Below, one piece after another: positions 1-11,120 of a stretch of DNA of 64,000 nucleotides. A program made the position numbers and the translations under genes. The stretch spans positions 3,534,001 to 3,598,000 of the forward strand of contig JAPYXD010000680.1 of assembly GCA_030998225.1 (NCBI GenBank). Reading direction: 5' to 3'. Under the pieces are notes generated by a model, which saw nothing but the letters and a program-made list of their open reading frames with translations, made no database searches and was not told the origin of the DNA. The stretch comes from Diplolepis rosae (taxonomy: Eukaryota > Arthropoda > Insecta > Hymenoptera > Diplolepididae). The stretch's first letter is position 1, and each line of letters opens with the position of its first letter.

Positions 1-129
1 CCGATAAATGGTTGTTTTTGATGGAGCAGAATCCCCGTAGCACTTTTCAAGCCATTGCTGAGCTTGCACCGTGTTTTTTTTCATCAAAAAGCAATGGTAA
101 ATCAACACACAAAATTGTTTCGAATCCAT
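1..129 (-). CDS. Mariner transposase, N-terminal fragment (window edge)
   Basis: The minus-strand ATG at 127-129 opens a frame that stays open to the window edge (43 codons). It begins MDSKQFCVLIYHCF and later reads EKCYGDSAPSKTTIYR. In mariner transposases this is the N-terminal helix-turn-helix region that binds the terminal repeats; the DSAP-K-TI motif is characteristic of irritans-type elements. No frameshift or stop is visible in this part, unlike the two other mariners in the window, so this copy may be younger. The catalytic domain lies outside the window and its state is unknown. The start is chosen because it is the first ATG downstream of the terminal repeat and matches the family's N-terminus. 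Confidence 0.8.
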   Translation of the reverse strand, partial: MDSKQFCVLIYHCFLMKKNTVQAQQWLEKCYGDSAPSKTTIYR

Positions 130-308
130 TGTTTTGAGAATATCAAGACTAGCGTCACTTAAATCACTGTAACTCGTGGACCAAACATCAGAATGTCATG
201 AAATTTTGACAGGTATCTTTTGTAGGTTGGTACTCATGAAAAATCATACAGAACTTTGGTTGGTAACGCCATCTATGTGTCAGTCCCGGAACTTATTGAT
301 CCACGTGT
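1..308 (-). mobile_element. Mariner element (irritans-like), 5' part, runs off the window
   Basis: Read on the minus strand, a terminal inverted repeat starts at about 308 next to TA (309-310). It is followed by the block GACTGACACATAGATGGCG, which closely resembles the 5' end of Himar-type mariners as I know them. About 180 bp inside lies the transposase start codon. The 3' part is beyond base 1. The resemblance of both the terminus and the encoded N-terminus makes the family call firm; the subfamily is inferred. Confidence 0.85.
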
Positions 309-310
309 TA

Positions 311-1120
311 AAACTACACTGCGTTGAAAGCAAAGTTAAGGGAATTTTCTTGTTTCCATGTGATTTTACATTACCAAATTGCTTTTACATCATTCCAGTA
401 AAATAACCACATTCATCACTAGTAACTTTATGTCCCCTGTTCGACGTGGTAATTTTCAACCGGATTATTTACAGTGATTATTTTAAGAGCTTTTTGTGTT
501 GAATGAACAAAAAATATATTAAAGAATCGATTTCTTCAATTCAAAACAATCTTTATTCTAAGTGTATATTGCTATACTTGAAATAAGAACAAAAAAAATA
601 TTCATTGATCTCTGTTTATACATTCAAATCGAGTACTTCCTGTCTTTCCATCCAATGATCGTTCGCAAAATTTCATTCACTAGACACCTTCCAATGCACG
701 CCCGTATTTACCCTTTTGACCATTGTATCCGTTACGTTCGACACGGTCTGTTTCCTTCCTTTCCGGTGTATTTTGGCTGTGGGTTTCACATCAATCACTT
801 TGTTACCAAAATAAGTCTTGTATTTTTATTCAAATCTAAATAAAACCAAGAGCCAATAACTTTTGAAAATGCATTGCTTATTTCCTCACCATTTTTTTTG
901 AAAAGCGCATTTTTATCAAGATATTGGTCAATTCTTCTGTGAAATCCATTAATTTGCTATTTGAGGATATAATCCTAAAAATGGAAAGAAAATTGATACT
1001 ATTTACAAAAATTTTCTTAATCATTGATTATGTCGATCATTAGAAGAGTTTATAACTCACCGTGATAACGGAACTCTACCATATCGACCTTATCAACCTG
1101 TGATTTACAATTAACTATAT
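311..1120. other. Intergenic, no feature recognised
   Basis: AT-rich sequence without a recognisable coding segment, RNA gene or repeat boundary. An open stretch at 562-843 has no family resemblance and lacks coding-like composition. Confidence 0.5.
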
Positions 1121-1124
1121 GTCA

Positions 1125-1235
1125 TTTAAGACTAGGTGATAGAACATTCGACCAGCAACCGCAAGGTCCTGGGCTCAATACCCAGCGCAGTGGAAGCGTT
1201 CCTTTATTACCAGAAAAATTTTTCATTAATACTAT
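1125..1235 (+). repeat. tRNA-derived SINE fragment
   Basis: The segment CTGGGCTCAATACCCAGCG (about 1166-1184) is a T-arm/B-box-like stem preceded by an A-box-like stretch (TAGGTGATAGAAC). It continues into GCAGTGGAAGCG and a CCAGAAAAATTTTTC tail. The same order occurs at 41.9 kb and, on the minus strand, at 56.5 kb. It is a tRNA-related repeat rather than a tRNA gene, because the acceptor stem is absent. Confidence 0.5.
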
Positions 1236-1864
1236 TTGTGGTAATTATCCTCAAAGTTTTGGTGATTTACTGGTAAATTTTAAAAGTATTCCATATACAT
1301 AGGTTATACCATACTTTTTGTCGTACGGTTTTGTTAAAGAAGGAAGACATATTTCTATTACACCAGTAAATAGGGCGAGTGAGATTAGGTATACACCCTG
1401 ACCTCTGTTGCAAACCTATTAGTCTAGTGCGAGATATCACAGTTGGAACGATACACTATGGCGACTCTGACAAGACGTTACTTTCGTGCGATAATTTATT
1501 ACAACTTTGCACGTGGTTTAAGGTTATATGTAAAATAATCGATCTCTGGTAGAATTTTTTAAAACAGGAGCTTATATTTAAATAGAATAATTATTTATAT
1601 ACTAAATTAATTTCAAATTTTTCAACCGTACCGATGCAGAGATAATTAATGTCAAAGTTGACTATTTTAACACGTAATTAATGGGCAATGCACAGGCACT
1701 CTCCACATTTTAATTTGTAATAATTAAACGCTCTGATAGAGAAATTTAAAAAATGTCGGTATTTGTGCTGCTTGAAAATATAAATTTTTGAAAAAAACAT
1801 CAAATTTCTCCACCGTGCAGATTTATAGATAATCTAATTTAGAACATTTAAATTTCAGTCACTT

Positions 1865-2095
1865 TCAAACAGATAAACGTAACAGTATCGCGACCCGGCA
1901 ACACTGTTCCCTTTCTTCAGCTTGTCTGCTGTAGGTCTCGACACACACACACAAAACCAGCTTGGAAGCATACGTGAAATTGCCGGCAGAATTTTTTCTT
2001 TTCGTCGCTTCAACCAGTCCCGAATTTCGACGCACTTCATAGTCTAAAGTTTTGTTCTTCATAAATCTTCCTTTCCATCTCACTTGACCTGACAT
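1865..2095 (-). CDS. Hypothetical ORF inside the TTAA element
   Basis: The minus-strand ATG at 2093-2095, preceded by AAAAAA, opens 76 codons beginning MSGQVRWKGRFMKNKT. It is basic, rich in Arg and Lys for the first 45 residues, and then runs into a (GT)n tract at about 1938-1952 that encodes a Cys-Val run and may mark a frameshift. I do not recognise the family. It lies entirely within the TTAA-flanked insertion, so it is either cargo of that element or chance. It has no upstream core promoter that I can defend. Confidence 0.2.
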   Translation of the reverse strand: MSGQVRWKGRFMKNKTLDYEVRRNSGLVEATKRKNSAGNFTYASKLVLCVCVETYSRQAEEREQCCRVAILLRLSV

Positions 2096-2208
2096 TTTTT
2101 TAACTGTTAACAATAACCTTTGACACCCAGCTATTCAAACGCATATCACAGTTAGGTTTAAATTGCAGTGTTGCACGATCTACGAGTCGGCCGCTGGCAT
2201 AGCATTGG

Positions 2209-2250
2209 TACGTATACACGTATACACGTGTATATACGTATACACACATA
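2209..2250. repeat. Simple repeat of TACACG/TATACG type
   Basis: Alternating purine-pyrimidine tract (CGTATACACGTATACACG and similar) near the right end of the TTAA insertion. It is capable of cruciform or Z-like structure. No function is implied. Confidence 0.7.
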
Positions 2251-2465
2251 CTACAAATTCTAAGCCAGTAGCGAACTAAAATTTTCACCATGTGAACCCA
2301 TGAAATTTTTTCAAAACAGCATAGCTCGGCGGCGCCCCACGGGACTCTACTATTTGTACGGGGATGGGACTTACATTCAACCTTAAGTAAAAAAGATTGT
2401 TTCAAAGAAATGTTGGAAGTGTTTGGTGAGGATTGTCATTCCGTCAGAACTGTAGAACGCTGGTA

Positions 2466-2685
2466 CACTTGAGATTCCCTCCAACGAGCGTCCCCTTATA
2501 CGAGCGTGTTACCCTTCCTTACAACGAGCAGCTGATCGACCCCTCTTCCCCCACGACTATGGGATAAAGCGCGCTAGAATTTGAAGCAGTAACGCGTACA
2601 ACAACAAGTAGTGTATGGAGGGGTTCGCGCTCGTTACAGAGAACAATCCGGAGCCCGAGCTTCTCGTTGGAGGGAATCTCGAATG
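2466..2685. mobile_element. 220-bp TA-flanked MITE nested in the mariner
   Basis: Inverted ends share GAGATTCCCTCCAACGAG (2471-2488 and complement of 2663-2680) and extend to CACTT/CATTC at the tips, with TA on both sides (2464-2465, 2686-2687). Removing it and one TA rejoins the mariner frame as RWY-stop-QFRRGS, as expected for mariner. The termini resemble pogo/Tigger-type repeats; that assignment is inference. It contains no coding capacity. Confidence 0.8.
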
Positions 2686-3567
2686 TATTAACAATTCCGG
2701 CGAGGAAGTATGGTTCTCTAATATCAACCACAAAGTACGCCAATCGGATGTTGCTACTCTATAGTCAGTTAATGCTGTTCCGAAGGCAATAACATTGAAT
2801 AGAAGAATCACATATAGACAATTAGAGGAACTTCTGCACATTCCGAAATCAACTTTACAACAGACTCTTCTGGAGCAGTTATCTGTGAGAAAGCTGTAAA
2901 AAAAAAAAGTTTAAATCTGGATTTGCTGCGTAGGTGAATTTCATTATGATGGGTGATGAAACGTGGTTGTACTACTACGATGTTGCTACGAAATCTCAAA
3001 GCAAAGTTTGGGTCTTTGAAGACGAGGAGGTGCCAATGTAAGTTCGAAAATCGAAATCTATCGGTAAGCGAATGGTCGCTGTGATTCTCACTAAAGGTGG
3101 AATTCTGACAACTCTTTCGCTAGAGAAATCCAAAACAGTCACTGCTAAGTGGGATATAGAAACCAGCTTGCCTCAACTCCTTGGAAACTTGGTTTCTTGT
3201 GCGCCTTTGAATTCTTGGTTCCTCCAGGATTACAATGTACCTGCACATCGGGTGCTCGCGATGCAGGAGTTTCTGGAGGGAATGGAAGTTCAACTATTGG
3301 AACGCCCTGCATATAGTCCAGACTTAGCACCATGCGAATTTGGTTTGTTCCCCTACGTCAAACTGAGGACGAAAGCTCGGCGTTTTTCGTCCGATGAAGA
3401 GTTGAGCCTTTCAGGAAGAATGTGATTTGATATCGAAACAAATGTGGGGGGAATGGTTTGATGACTGGTTTCGTCGTATGAAAAAGTGTATTAACTATGA
3501 CGGAAAGTACTTCGAAAGATTTTGAAAATTAAGCATGTGAGACAAAAATTATGAGGCAACCTATGTA

Positions 3568-6095
3568 AATTGGGGATCTGTAGGAAACTTCTCCAAAAAA
3601 GCTTGGAGAAAATTAAACATTTTTCGAGGAATACTTCACAAGTGTTTCGTGAATTTTATCTATCAAATGTGAGGAAAAATTATTTCAGAAATCCTTTGCA
3701 TAATAAAGAAATGGTCAAACAATTTCAGAAGGTTCCAGATTTTTTATTATAGAGACTGTCTGAAAAGTCCAAAAATCATTGAAATTTTCGAAAACTGCAC
3801 TTTTTAAAAAAAACCTTCTATATTCAATATATTCAACGATACACTGCAAAAAGTTTTAGGGAAATTTTCCTTTAATTTTTTAAAAGATTATAACTACCAC
3901 ACATTGTTGTTGCGAAAGTATACTTTTACTAGCAAGTAATTTATTGGGAAATTCTATGGTTATTTTATAAAAGTTGTTAAATATTCTTTTTCATTGCATT
4001 TTAAATTTTTTATATAGAAAATATTGTTCAAAATTGCATTGTTTTTTAAATATTTAACTGTTTCTAAACTTTTTGGATACTCTGTGAATTATTCAAACAG
4101 GATATATCAATTAATTAGAAAGGAGCCCAAAATATCGTAAAAGAGGGTGGCAAATGTGACATTGATTTCCGACGATCTCAATAATAATAATTGTATAGCT
4201 CAATTTAAAAGATCTTGTTACATATCTTCTGACAGGTCTGTTTGAAAATCAAATTACGTAGCATAATAGATTAATCAAAACGTCCTCTTTAGTTTGAAGG
4301 GTGAGCAAAATTATTTCAAATAAATTGTTCACTCAGTGTAGAGCAACTGTGAAATTTCATTTCCTATATTTCGTTACTTAACTCTGACATTATTTAATTT
4401 TCCGCCACTCAGAATACAATTTCTCTTAATTTAGAAGTAAAAAATTAGGTGCTTTTAAAATTCCCAAAATTAGATTTTTCCAAGATTTTAAGAAATTTTA
4501 AATCTAGAAGACTAAAATAATATGATAAACGTAAAAAGTAAAAAATGTATGATTAACGAATTTTAGCAATTCTTGATATCTAGGAAAATTATAATACAAA
4601 ACGTACTTAAAAATCATCAATAAACGTAAATTTGTCTAGTTACTAAGTTTTCATAATTTATTAAGACTAATTATTTAGCAAACGTTTTTCAAATTTTCCA
4701 AGTATTTCCCAATATTTGGAAAAAGTTAAGAAGTTAGACTTATAAAGCACGGATAATTTTATTCAGGAAAAAGAATCTCACAACATGACCGTTTCAAATT
4801 TTTTAAGTAAAATTTTCAATTACTAAGATCGTTCAAGCAATATTTTAAAAATTAATATTATTAAAAAATAAATAACTATATTTGTAGATTATCCATTTAT
4901 TTAAAAAATTGGAAGCCTTCAAGTTGTGTAGAATCATTTTCCAGAAAAAATAAGCCGGAGTTTGTTAAAATTTGACCATTTTTAAAAAATTGGTACAAAG
5001 CATTATCAAAAACATCAAGATTAATATTTTTCGTAGGTTTTTAATTTTTTTATATTACATTTTTTTATATTACATAAAGCACTATAAATAATATCATAAC
5101 AAATCCTAAAATCATAAAAAATCTATTTTTACAAAAGATCTGATATTGGGCAAGAATCTTAAGTCGCGTTATTAAAGTAGCATTAATGATTACTCTGTAG
5201 TATCATGTAATTAATGAAAGTTCAATAACCTGCATCTCAGAAGTTATATTTGAATCAAAATCAGATTTTCATTCCGGTACTAACATTTTTCAAACGGCAC
5301 TATACAATAATTTGTTCCACTTTCGATCCACTCTTATCGCTTGTAATCGTATTTCTCAATTGTTACCCCGACTCAACTGGTTGTTAAAAGGACATTAAGG
5401 CAAAAACGATCCATCAAATCTTATACGATTCTTTCCCAAAGGAGCGGAAACAAATTACCCACAAATCCTTGTTCAATATTAGTACAGAATTTTCATTTCA
5501 CCTGCTCCACGAATCTGAGTCAGTAAGATTCACTGGAAAACATCTGAATGCAGTAATAAACAACTTTTAATTTTTTTTATTTATTTCTTAACATACTCAA
5601 ATAATATTGAGTAAAGCTACATGTATAGATATTATAATAATTGATGTTTCTGTAATACCTTGCTTGCAAATTCAATATTAAATGGATTGTCCGTGAAGCT
5701 GATATAAAAAATCGTTTCTTGAAAAATACACGCCTTCGTCCACTTGTGAAAATCAAAAACAGTTCAGATCATTCTGTGAGAGACTCCGGTAACAAAGTCT
5801 TCACGAAAAGTTTTTAAAAATGTAAACCTTGTTCACGTTTTGCCATTGATAACCAATTTGGCATCGTTCTTTAATAATAAAATTTTTTCAAATTGCGGTC
5901 GGTTCGTGTGCAAAAAAATTTTTATGTTTTTCGGTTCTTTATTCACAGTGAACTCTAAATATTTTTTTAATTCGTGATGCTGCATACTGGACTACTTCAT
6001 TTTGAATTTCAAGCTATGAGATAAGTTTTTCAATTTTATGATAATCCTTATTTTAATTATCTCCGTTTTACAGAAATTTTGAATTAATGTTTGAA
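3568..6095. other. Intergenic, AT-rich, nothing recognised
   Basis: About 2.5 kb without recognisable genes, RNA genes or inverted repeats. Only short open frames (for example 3570-3752) occur, with no family resemblance. Confidence 0.5.
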
Positions 6096-6097
6096 TT

Positions 6098-6270
6098 TAT
6101 GGCACTGAAGAGGGCCCCCATATGTGGCCGAAACGTTTGCCTTTCTTTCTTTTTGAGTATTTTTATATTTAATAGTGAAAATTTTAATCGAAGAAAATAA
6201 AAAGAATCTGACCCTATGCCAAAATAATGAGAAATGAAAAAAATTCTATGAATTTTGGGTCAATATAATA
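6098..6270. repeat. Dispersed repeat with GCCGAAACGTTTG motif
   Basis: The segment CATATGTGGCCGAAACGTTT (about 6119-6138) and the following CTGACCCTATGCCAAAATAA have relatives elsewhere: CAAACGTTTCGGCTCTGATC near 46675 (inverted), and versions of the second motif near 57035. It probably belongs to one old interspersed repeat; class unknown. Confidence 0.3.
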
Positions 6271-6317
6271 GCAGACATGTTATCAAACATGTCACTTAAA
6301 AATATATATGCACTGTT

Positions 6318-6357
6318 TTCCAGTGAATTTTACTGATTCAGATTTAGGGAGTGATAT
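6318..6357. repeat. Solo right end of CTCTCTAAATCT-type MITE
   Basis: TTTACTGATTCAGATTTAGG matches the right terminus of the MITE at 42240-42490. No matching left end is visible upstream. A similar solo end lies at about 56870-56901. Confidence 0.4.
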
Positions 6358-6377
6358 TGCATAAAAATATCTCATTT

Positions 6378-6695
6378 TTTGCAAATCAGTTGAAATTTAA
6401 TCCGTCATAATCTGAGTCGGTCCAAAATTTCAATTCGAAAGAATCTGAACCAAATTTTTAATCCAAATGAATCTGAACTAATCCGAACACGGATAAGTCT
6501 AATCTGAATTTTCAATCCGAATAATCACGAGTCAATCCGAATTCATTTCCATTTGGATTAAAAATTCGGATTAGAGTAATTCGTGTTCGGATTCATTCGG
6601 ATTGAGACAGATTAATTTTCAACTGATTTGCGTCAAACGAGATTAAATACTTTTTTCGGATTGGCTCGGAATGAATTTTTATCTAAAACTTTCGC
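6378..6695. mobile_element. Partial AATCCGA-word foldback element
   Basis: GCAAATCAGTTGAAATTTAA (6381-6400) recurs inverted at about 6611-6631, and the interior is a near-palindrome of AATCCGA/TCGGATT words centred near 6555. The right end (GGAATGAATTTTTATC..CTTTCGC) matches the right end of the complete copy at 44421-44924; the left end is lost. Confidence 0.6.
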
Positions 6696-7699
6696 TAAGG
6701 TAGAACATCATTTATTTTATCTCTTTAAAGGCTGGCCACAGTCATTTCTCAATAGAGATGTATTTACTATCTACAAACTGGCTAAATATTTTTTGAGCAC
6801 TATATAAACTAAGCTTGCACTTTGCCCTAATTGCTATTTGCCTAATGAGCAGTACTGATTTTACCTTCCACTTGAATAATTAAAATCTACCTATCTGATG
6901 AATCTTGGAACACTTGGAATTAAATTGTATTTTGAAAATGAAAATATCATCAGAAGTACAAGCTATGGAATACATAACAAATAAATGAAAATATAAAATA
7001 AGTATCTATGAATTTGAGATTCATGAAATCGTTGTTAAGGACCAGTTATTACCAGCTTTGAAAACGAGAATAGTAGTTTTACGATTCAAACACATCGAAA
7101 TGACATTCAAGTTATACGCATGTACACGTACAATTGATGCAGGTGCAATGTCGAATGATCCGATAACAATGGATCTTCATTCGCCCGATTCGAGTAAAAA
7201 TGTACGGGGGCCAATCGGTCGAAAATCACGAGCTACCAGGTAGGAAAATAAATCCGCAATGCAGATATACTCCAAGGATAATGCAGGTACAGGTGCTCTG
7301 ATTTTATTCCCAACGAAAGTAAGCACCTTGACAATATCCAGACAAACTCGGAGGTCAAGCTGAGATTCACTTCCGCAAGCACTTCCGTGTTTTTAAATTT
7401 TCTTCCTACTTTTCATTAATATTAATGCTCGAAATAATCTCGGCAATTTCTATTCGAGTTCCTTACTCTGAATGTACATTTTTATCCCCTTAATTCATTT
7501 TATTAAAATGTAACATGAATTTATCAAGTTACGTAATTTGTAAAATGAGGCACGGAAAAAATGATCTATTGATATCTGTAACTTTTCTTAATTATACGAA
7601 AAATAAGTAAAACAAGGAATGTTAATTTTATATTTTGTTCTATTAAGCGCCAATACAAAAACTCTTTCCGCGACAATGAGAACTATTCCGAAACCTATT
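6696..7699. other. Intergenic with one weak open segment
   Basis: Mostly AT-rich. The stretch 7058-7243 is open on the plus strand, without an ATG, and ends next to CCAG-GTAGGA, which could be a splice donor. Its composition is less AT-rich than its flanks. It could be an internal exon, but nothing is recognised in the translation. Confidence 0.3.
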
Positions 7700-9140
7700 T
7701 GAGCTACAATTTTAATCCATCGTAATCCATGCGTCTGCTCGGAATTCAATCCGACTGAATTCGTTTATTCTAAATTAAATACGAGAGATACGTGCAATCA
7801 CTTCAAATTAAATTTGAACAATTTTAAAATCATGTCTAGATATGTTTGTAATCCGTTTTAATCCAGACTCCTCTTCAGAAGTTAATCTGAACAAATCCGG
7901 CATTTATTTCGAATGAATTTTTTAGATCATCTTATTCAGCGCGTTGCCTCGGGAATAAATTCGATCGAGTCTGAAACTCATTCGAGCTATGTTTTTAGAC
8001 TCAATTCGTGCGTATCCTTCGCAACCAATAAGTCTCAATACGTGCATTCATTCAAATCCAAACGAATGCGGCACTAATTCACAGCACTTTTCCAAAATGT
8101 CTCAATTCGCGCGTCGTCTGGGAAATCAATCCGATCGAGTCCGAAAATTACCGCAGCTATTTTTACTCGTGCGTTTCTTTCGTAATCAATAAGTTTCAAT
8201 ACGTGCATTCGCTTCAATTAAATTCTAACGACTTCGAAATAACGCCAAGAAATTTCTGCAATACGATTTAATCTGTGCGTCTATTTAAAAGTCAATCCAA
8301 ACAAATACGGCACTAATTATTTAGCAGCACTTTTCCAAAATGACTCAATTTACGCGCAGCTTCGAAAATCAATCCGATCGAGTCCGAAATTTAACGTAGC
8401 TGTTTTTACAGACTCAATTTGTGCGTTTCCTTCGTAATCAATAAGTCTCAATACTCAATAAGTCTCAATTTCAAATAAATTTGAACAATTCCGAAATAAC
8501 GCCTAGAAATTTTCGCAATGCGATTTAATCCGTGCGTCTACTTGTAATTCTATCCAAACGAATGCGGCACTAATCCGCAGCACTTTTCCAAAATGACTCA
8601 ATGTACTCGCAGCCTCGAAAATCCATTCGATCGAGTCCGAAACTGAACGCAGTTATTTTTACAGACTCAATTCGTGCGATTCCTTCGTAATCAATAAGTC
8701 TCAATACGCGATTCATTTCAATTGAATTTGAACTATTCCGAAATAACGCCTAGAAATTTCTGCAATGCGATTTAATCCGTGCGTCTACTTGAAAGTCAAT
8801 CCAAACGAATGCGGCACTAATCCGCAACACTTTTTTAAACTGTCTCAATTCGAGCGTCGTCTTGGAAATCAATCCGATCGAGTCCGAAACTTATCCGTAG
8901 TACTTTTGCAGACTCACTTTTGTGCCTAATCTTCAAAAGTTAATTCAAACGAATCCGGCACCAATCCGAAGCACTTTCTCGAACCATCTGAATAAGTGGG
9001 TTGTCTCGAAAGTCAATCCGAACAAATCGGAATCTTATCCGAGGCAATTTCTTCAATCGACTCAATTTGTGCGCACTCTTTGAAACCAGTCTGAACGAAT
9101 CTGGCAACAATCCAAGGCTCAATTTCAATCCGTTCGAATC
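7700..9140. repeat. Tandem array of about 247-bp units (satellite-like)
   Basis: The phrase AGCACTTTTCCAAAATG recurs at 8083, 8326, about 8579 and, diverged, 8825, giving spacings of 243, 253 and 247. Each unit carries AATCCGATCGAGTCCGAAA, AATCAATAAGTCTCAATAC and GAAATAACGCC. Flanking units at 7700-8080 and 8940-9140 are more diverged or shorter. The AATCCGA words link it to the foldbacks at 6.4 and 44.4 kb. Open frames on either strand here are by-products of the repeat. Confidence 0.8.
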
Positions 9141-10392
9141 TGTTCAATCAAAATTCATTGGATGCTCTCACATTGAAGCTTTTTTTACTAGTATGACTAA
9201 CAAATTCGTTAACCGAGCCAATTTTTTTCTGCCTTGATGTAATTTATCAGAGAAAATAGATTGTGAGTTTTATTGTAAACTGTTTGTAAGGGAGACAAAT
9301 TTGAGGAAAAAACGTATGTATTATAGCTATTTACGCGTATTGTTCATATTTAGCCCCCAATTTATCGTGAAAGCCGCTAGATAGAATGGAAATATATCTG
9401 ACACCCATTGTACTTTGTTGTCAATTGCACACGCAATACAGTAATGTTTTTCCTCATCGTAAAGCAGAGCCAGGTCATAAGGGGTGAATGAGTATCGATT
9501 CGATTTGGCCCTTCTCTTCCTCTCTTGCACGTTTCGAGGACAGCGCACTCGACAAATCGCTGTAAATACTGCCAGTGCACCATTAATTCCATTCAACTGA
9601 ATAAATTCTCGTTAATTAGGACATGCAAGTACCATTAACTGCAATCTATTATTTTATTCTTTCTTAATCGATCTTTATGACCTTGATTTTAATATTTTAT
9701 ATTGAACACAAAATTTATTTTACGTGCAATTCAGAGCATTTGGTATTCCTGCGAACTAAAGCAATCGTTTGTTTACCGATGTTTGGTTGAATCAGATGAG
9801 CAATTTTAAAAAAAGGACAACATTTTTGTTAATTCTTGATTAATTTTTGATGCTCTTCTTTTTGATTCTAAAGTAAAAAAATTTTAATTAAAAACGTCGG
9901 ATGCGAAATGGCCGACGGGAAAATTTATCAGGATTTCTTTATTGTGCTCTTTTCGATTCTGAATACGAACATTTCTGATTCAAAATAAGTTCGACGGCAA
10001 ACAAATTTCGGACTTTAAAATTCAGGAATACAACATTAATTTTATATTCTAATTTACAGAATAAAATTATTTGCAAATAATTATAAGTAAACATATTCAT
10101 GCAAAATAACTTTTGTTTGTACGGAAAGTATGAAAGTCTGATTTTTTTTAGTTAAAATTTAAAAAAAGAATTTTTTACAGAATCATGTTTTAATATGAAA
10201 ATATTTTTTCGAGAATTTTCACCTTTGTTTTCACTTTTTCATAAATGAATAAAATGAGGCACTGAATGACTCTTTTGTATCATGTAAACTGAAACAATAT
10301 AGAGTATAAAAAACATCATAGGAAGTTAAATTAATCTAGTTGAATTTTGGAACACAAAAATCTGTTAATTCAATTCGCAAATTCCCGCAAAA
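9141..10392. other. Intergenic, nothing recognised
   Basis: The minus-strand open frames at 9327-9596 have no recognised motif. The rest is AT-rich. Confidence 0.4.
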
Positions 10393-11120
10393 TCCCGTGC
10401 AGAAATTTTGGTGGGGCGCTGATCGGGCCCCGATCGGGAAAAATGTGGCCCCGATAAGGTAATCTGTCTAGCGCCAGACCAGTAATGAAACGCCCTACCC
10501 GATCGGGCCCAGATCTGGGCTTGTAAAATGGGGGCCTGATTTGGTCCAGATAAGGCCCCTTCAAAATTTGGATTTTTAAAAATAGTAAAATTTAAAGGCT
10601 TTTCGTTTAATAAAAATAAATAGTTGGTTCAAAAAAATTTATTTCATTAATTCAGATTAGTGATGCAACAGTATAATTAAAAGTATAAAAACAGTATAAT
10701 TTTTAAACCCATTTTCTTAGTCTGTAGAACTATTCGATTCTTCTGAATCTAAAAATATATTACATTATTAATCATTTTCTTTCTAAAAAATTCACTTTGG
10801 AAAATTGAATATACGATATAAAAAATAATGAAACACAATAACGTTCTACACTTAAAATTATAATTTTCTTTTCAAATTACCGTTAATAAAAAAACATTTC
10901 CGAACTCGCCATGTACTTTTTGCTTTTGTCATTTTAATATCAATATAGTCACTATACAATATCAGGACCACAACACAAAATTCGAAAATAATCTTGTCTA
11001 TCATAATCCGATGTGGTTCCAACCCGGGCCACACCATGTGCCCTCCTGCGGCCACATATGGAAAATCCGATCGGGCCCGGATCGGAACTTGGAAACAAAT
11101 TGGGCAATTTCTGCACGGGA
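10393..11120. mobile_element. Inverted-repeat element with GATCGGGCCC words
   Basis: TCCCGTGCAGAAATT at 10393-10407 is repeated inverted at 11106-11120. Just inside both ends are GC-rich palindromic words (GATCGGGCCCCGATCGGG on the left, CCGATCGGGCCCGGATCGG on the right), and the middle is AT-rich without a gene. A related tip (TTTCTGCACGG) occurs at 49.65 kb. Superfamily undetermined and no clear target duplication. Confidence 0.6.

Larger units (their letters stand above)
1522..2382. mobile_element. TTAA-flanked element nested in the mariner
   Basis: TTAA at 1518-1521 and at 2383-2386 bracket 861 bp. If the insert and one TTAA are removed, the mariner frame reads RGLSKKDCFKEML without a break, which fixes the insertion point. 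The ends are weak inverted repeats (GGTTATATGTAA on the left; complement of the right GGTTGAATGTAA). TTAA duplication is the hallmark of piggyBac-type transposition; no piggyBac transposase is seen here. The interior holds a minus-strand open frame and a simple repeat. Confidence 0.7.
1458..3525 (+). pseudogene. Mariner transposase pseudogene, interrupted
   Basis: The N-terminus (MATLTRRYFRAIIYYNF..) starts at 1458 and is cut at 1521. The frame resumes at 2387 with CFKEMLEVFGEDCHSVRTV (the helix-turn-helix), is cut again at 2465 and resumes at 2688. The catalytic part includes GDETWLYYYD (first acidic residue, about 2960) and the segment NVPAHR at about 3235-3250, where the family has HDNAPAHR. 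The second catalytic Asp appears replaced by Tyr. At about 3305-3345 the motif AYSPDLAPCEF has Glu where mariner normally has the third Asp. The C-terminus WFDDWFRRMKKCI is followed by the stop at 3523-3525. There is an in-frame stop near 3040, a stop just after the second insertion, and lost sequence near 2900. The protein is clearly inactive. It belongs to a different mariner lineage from the copy at the left edge. Confidence 0.85.
1298..3565 (+). mobile_element. Degenerate mariner with two nested insertions
   Basis: The left end at 1298 (CATAGGTTATACCATACTT) and the inverted right end at 3541-3565 (complement CATAGGTTGCCTCATAATT) are imperfect terminal repeats flanked by TA (1296-1297 and 3566-3567), the mariner target site. 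The transposase frame begins 160 bp inside, at 1458, and ends at 3525. Removing the TTAA element (1522-2382) and the TA MITE (2466-2685) leaves close to 1.2 kb, near the usual 1.3 kb of mariner, with some further internal loss around 2890-2940. Confidence 0.8.

Noticed and set aside
9327..9596. 89-codon minus-strand frame with several Cys
   Set aside because: No motif, no start context, and an overlapping frame of similar length on the same strand; kept only as a mention in the gap entry.
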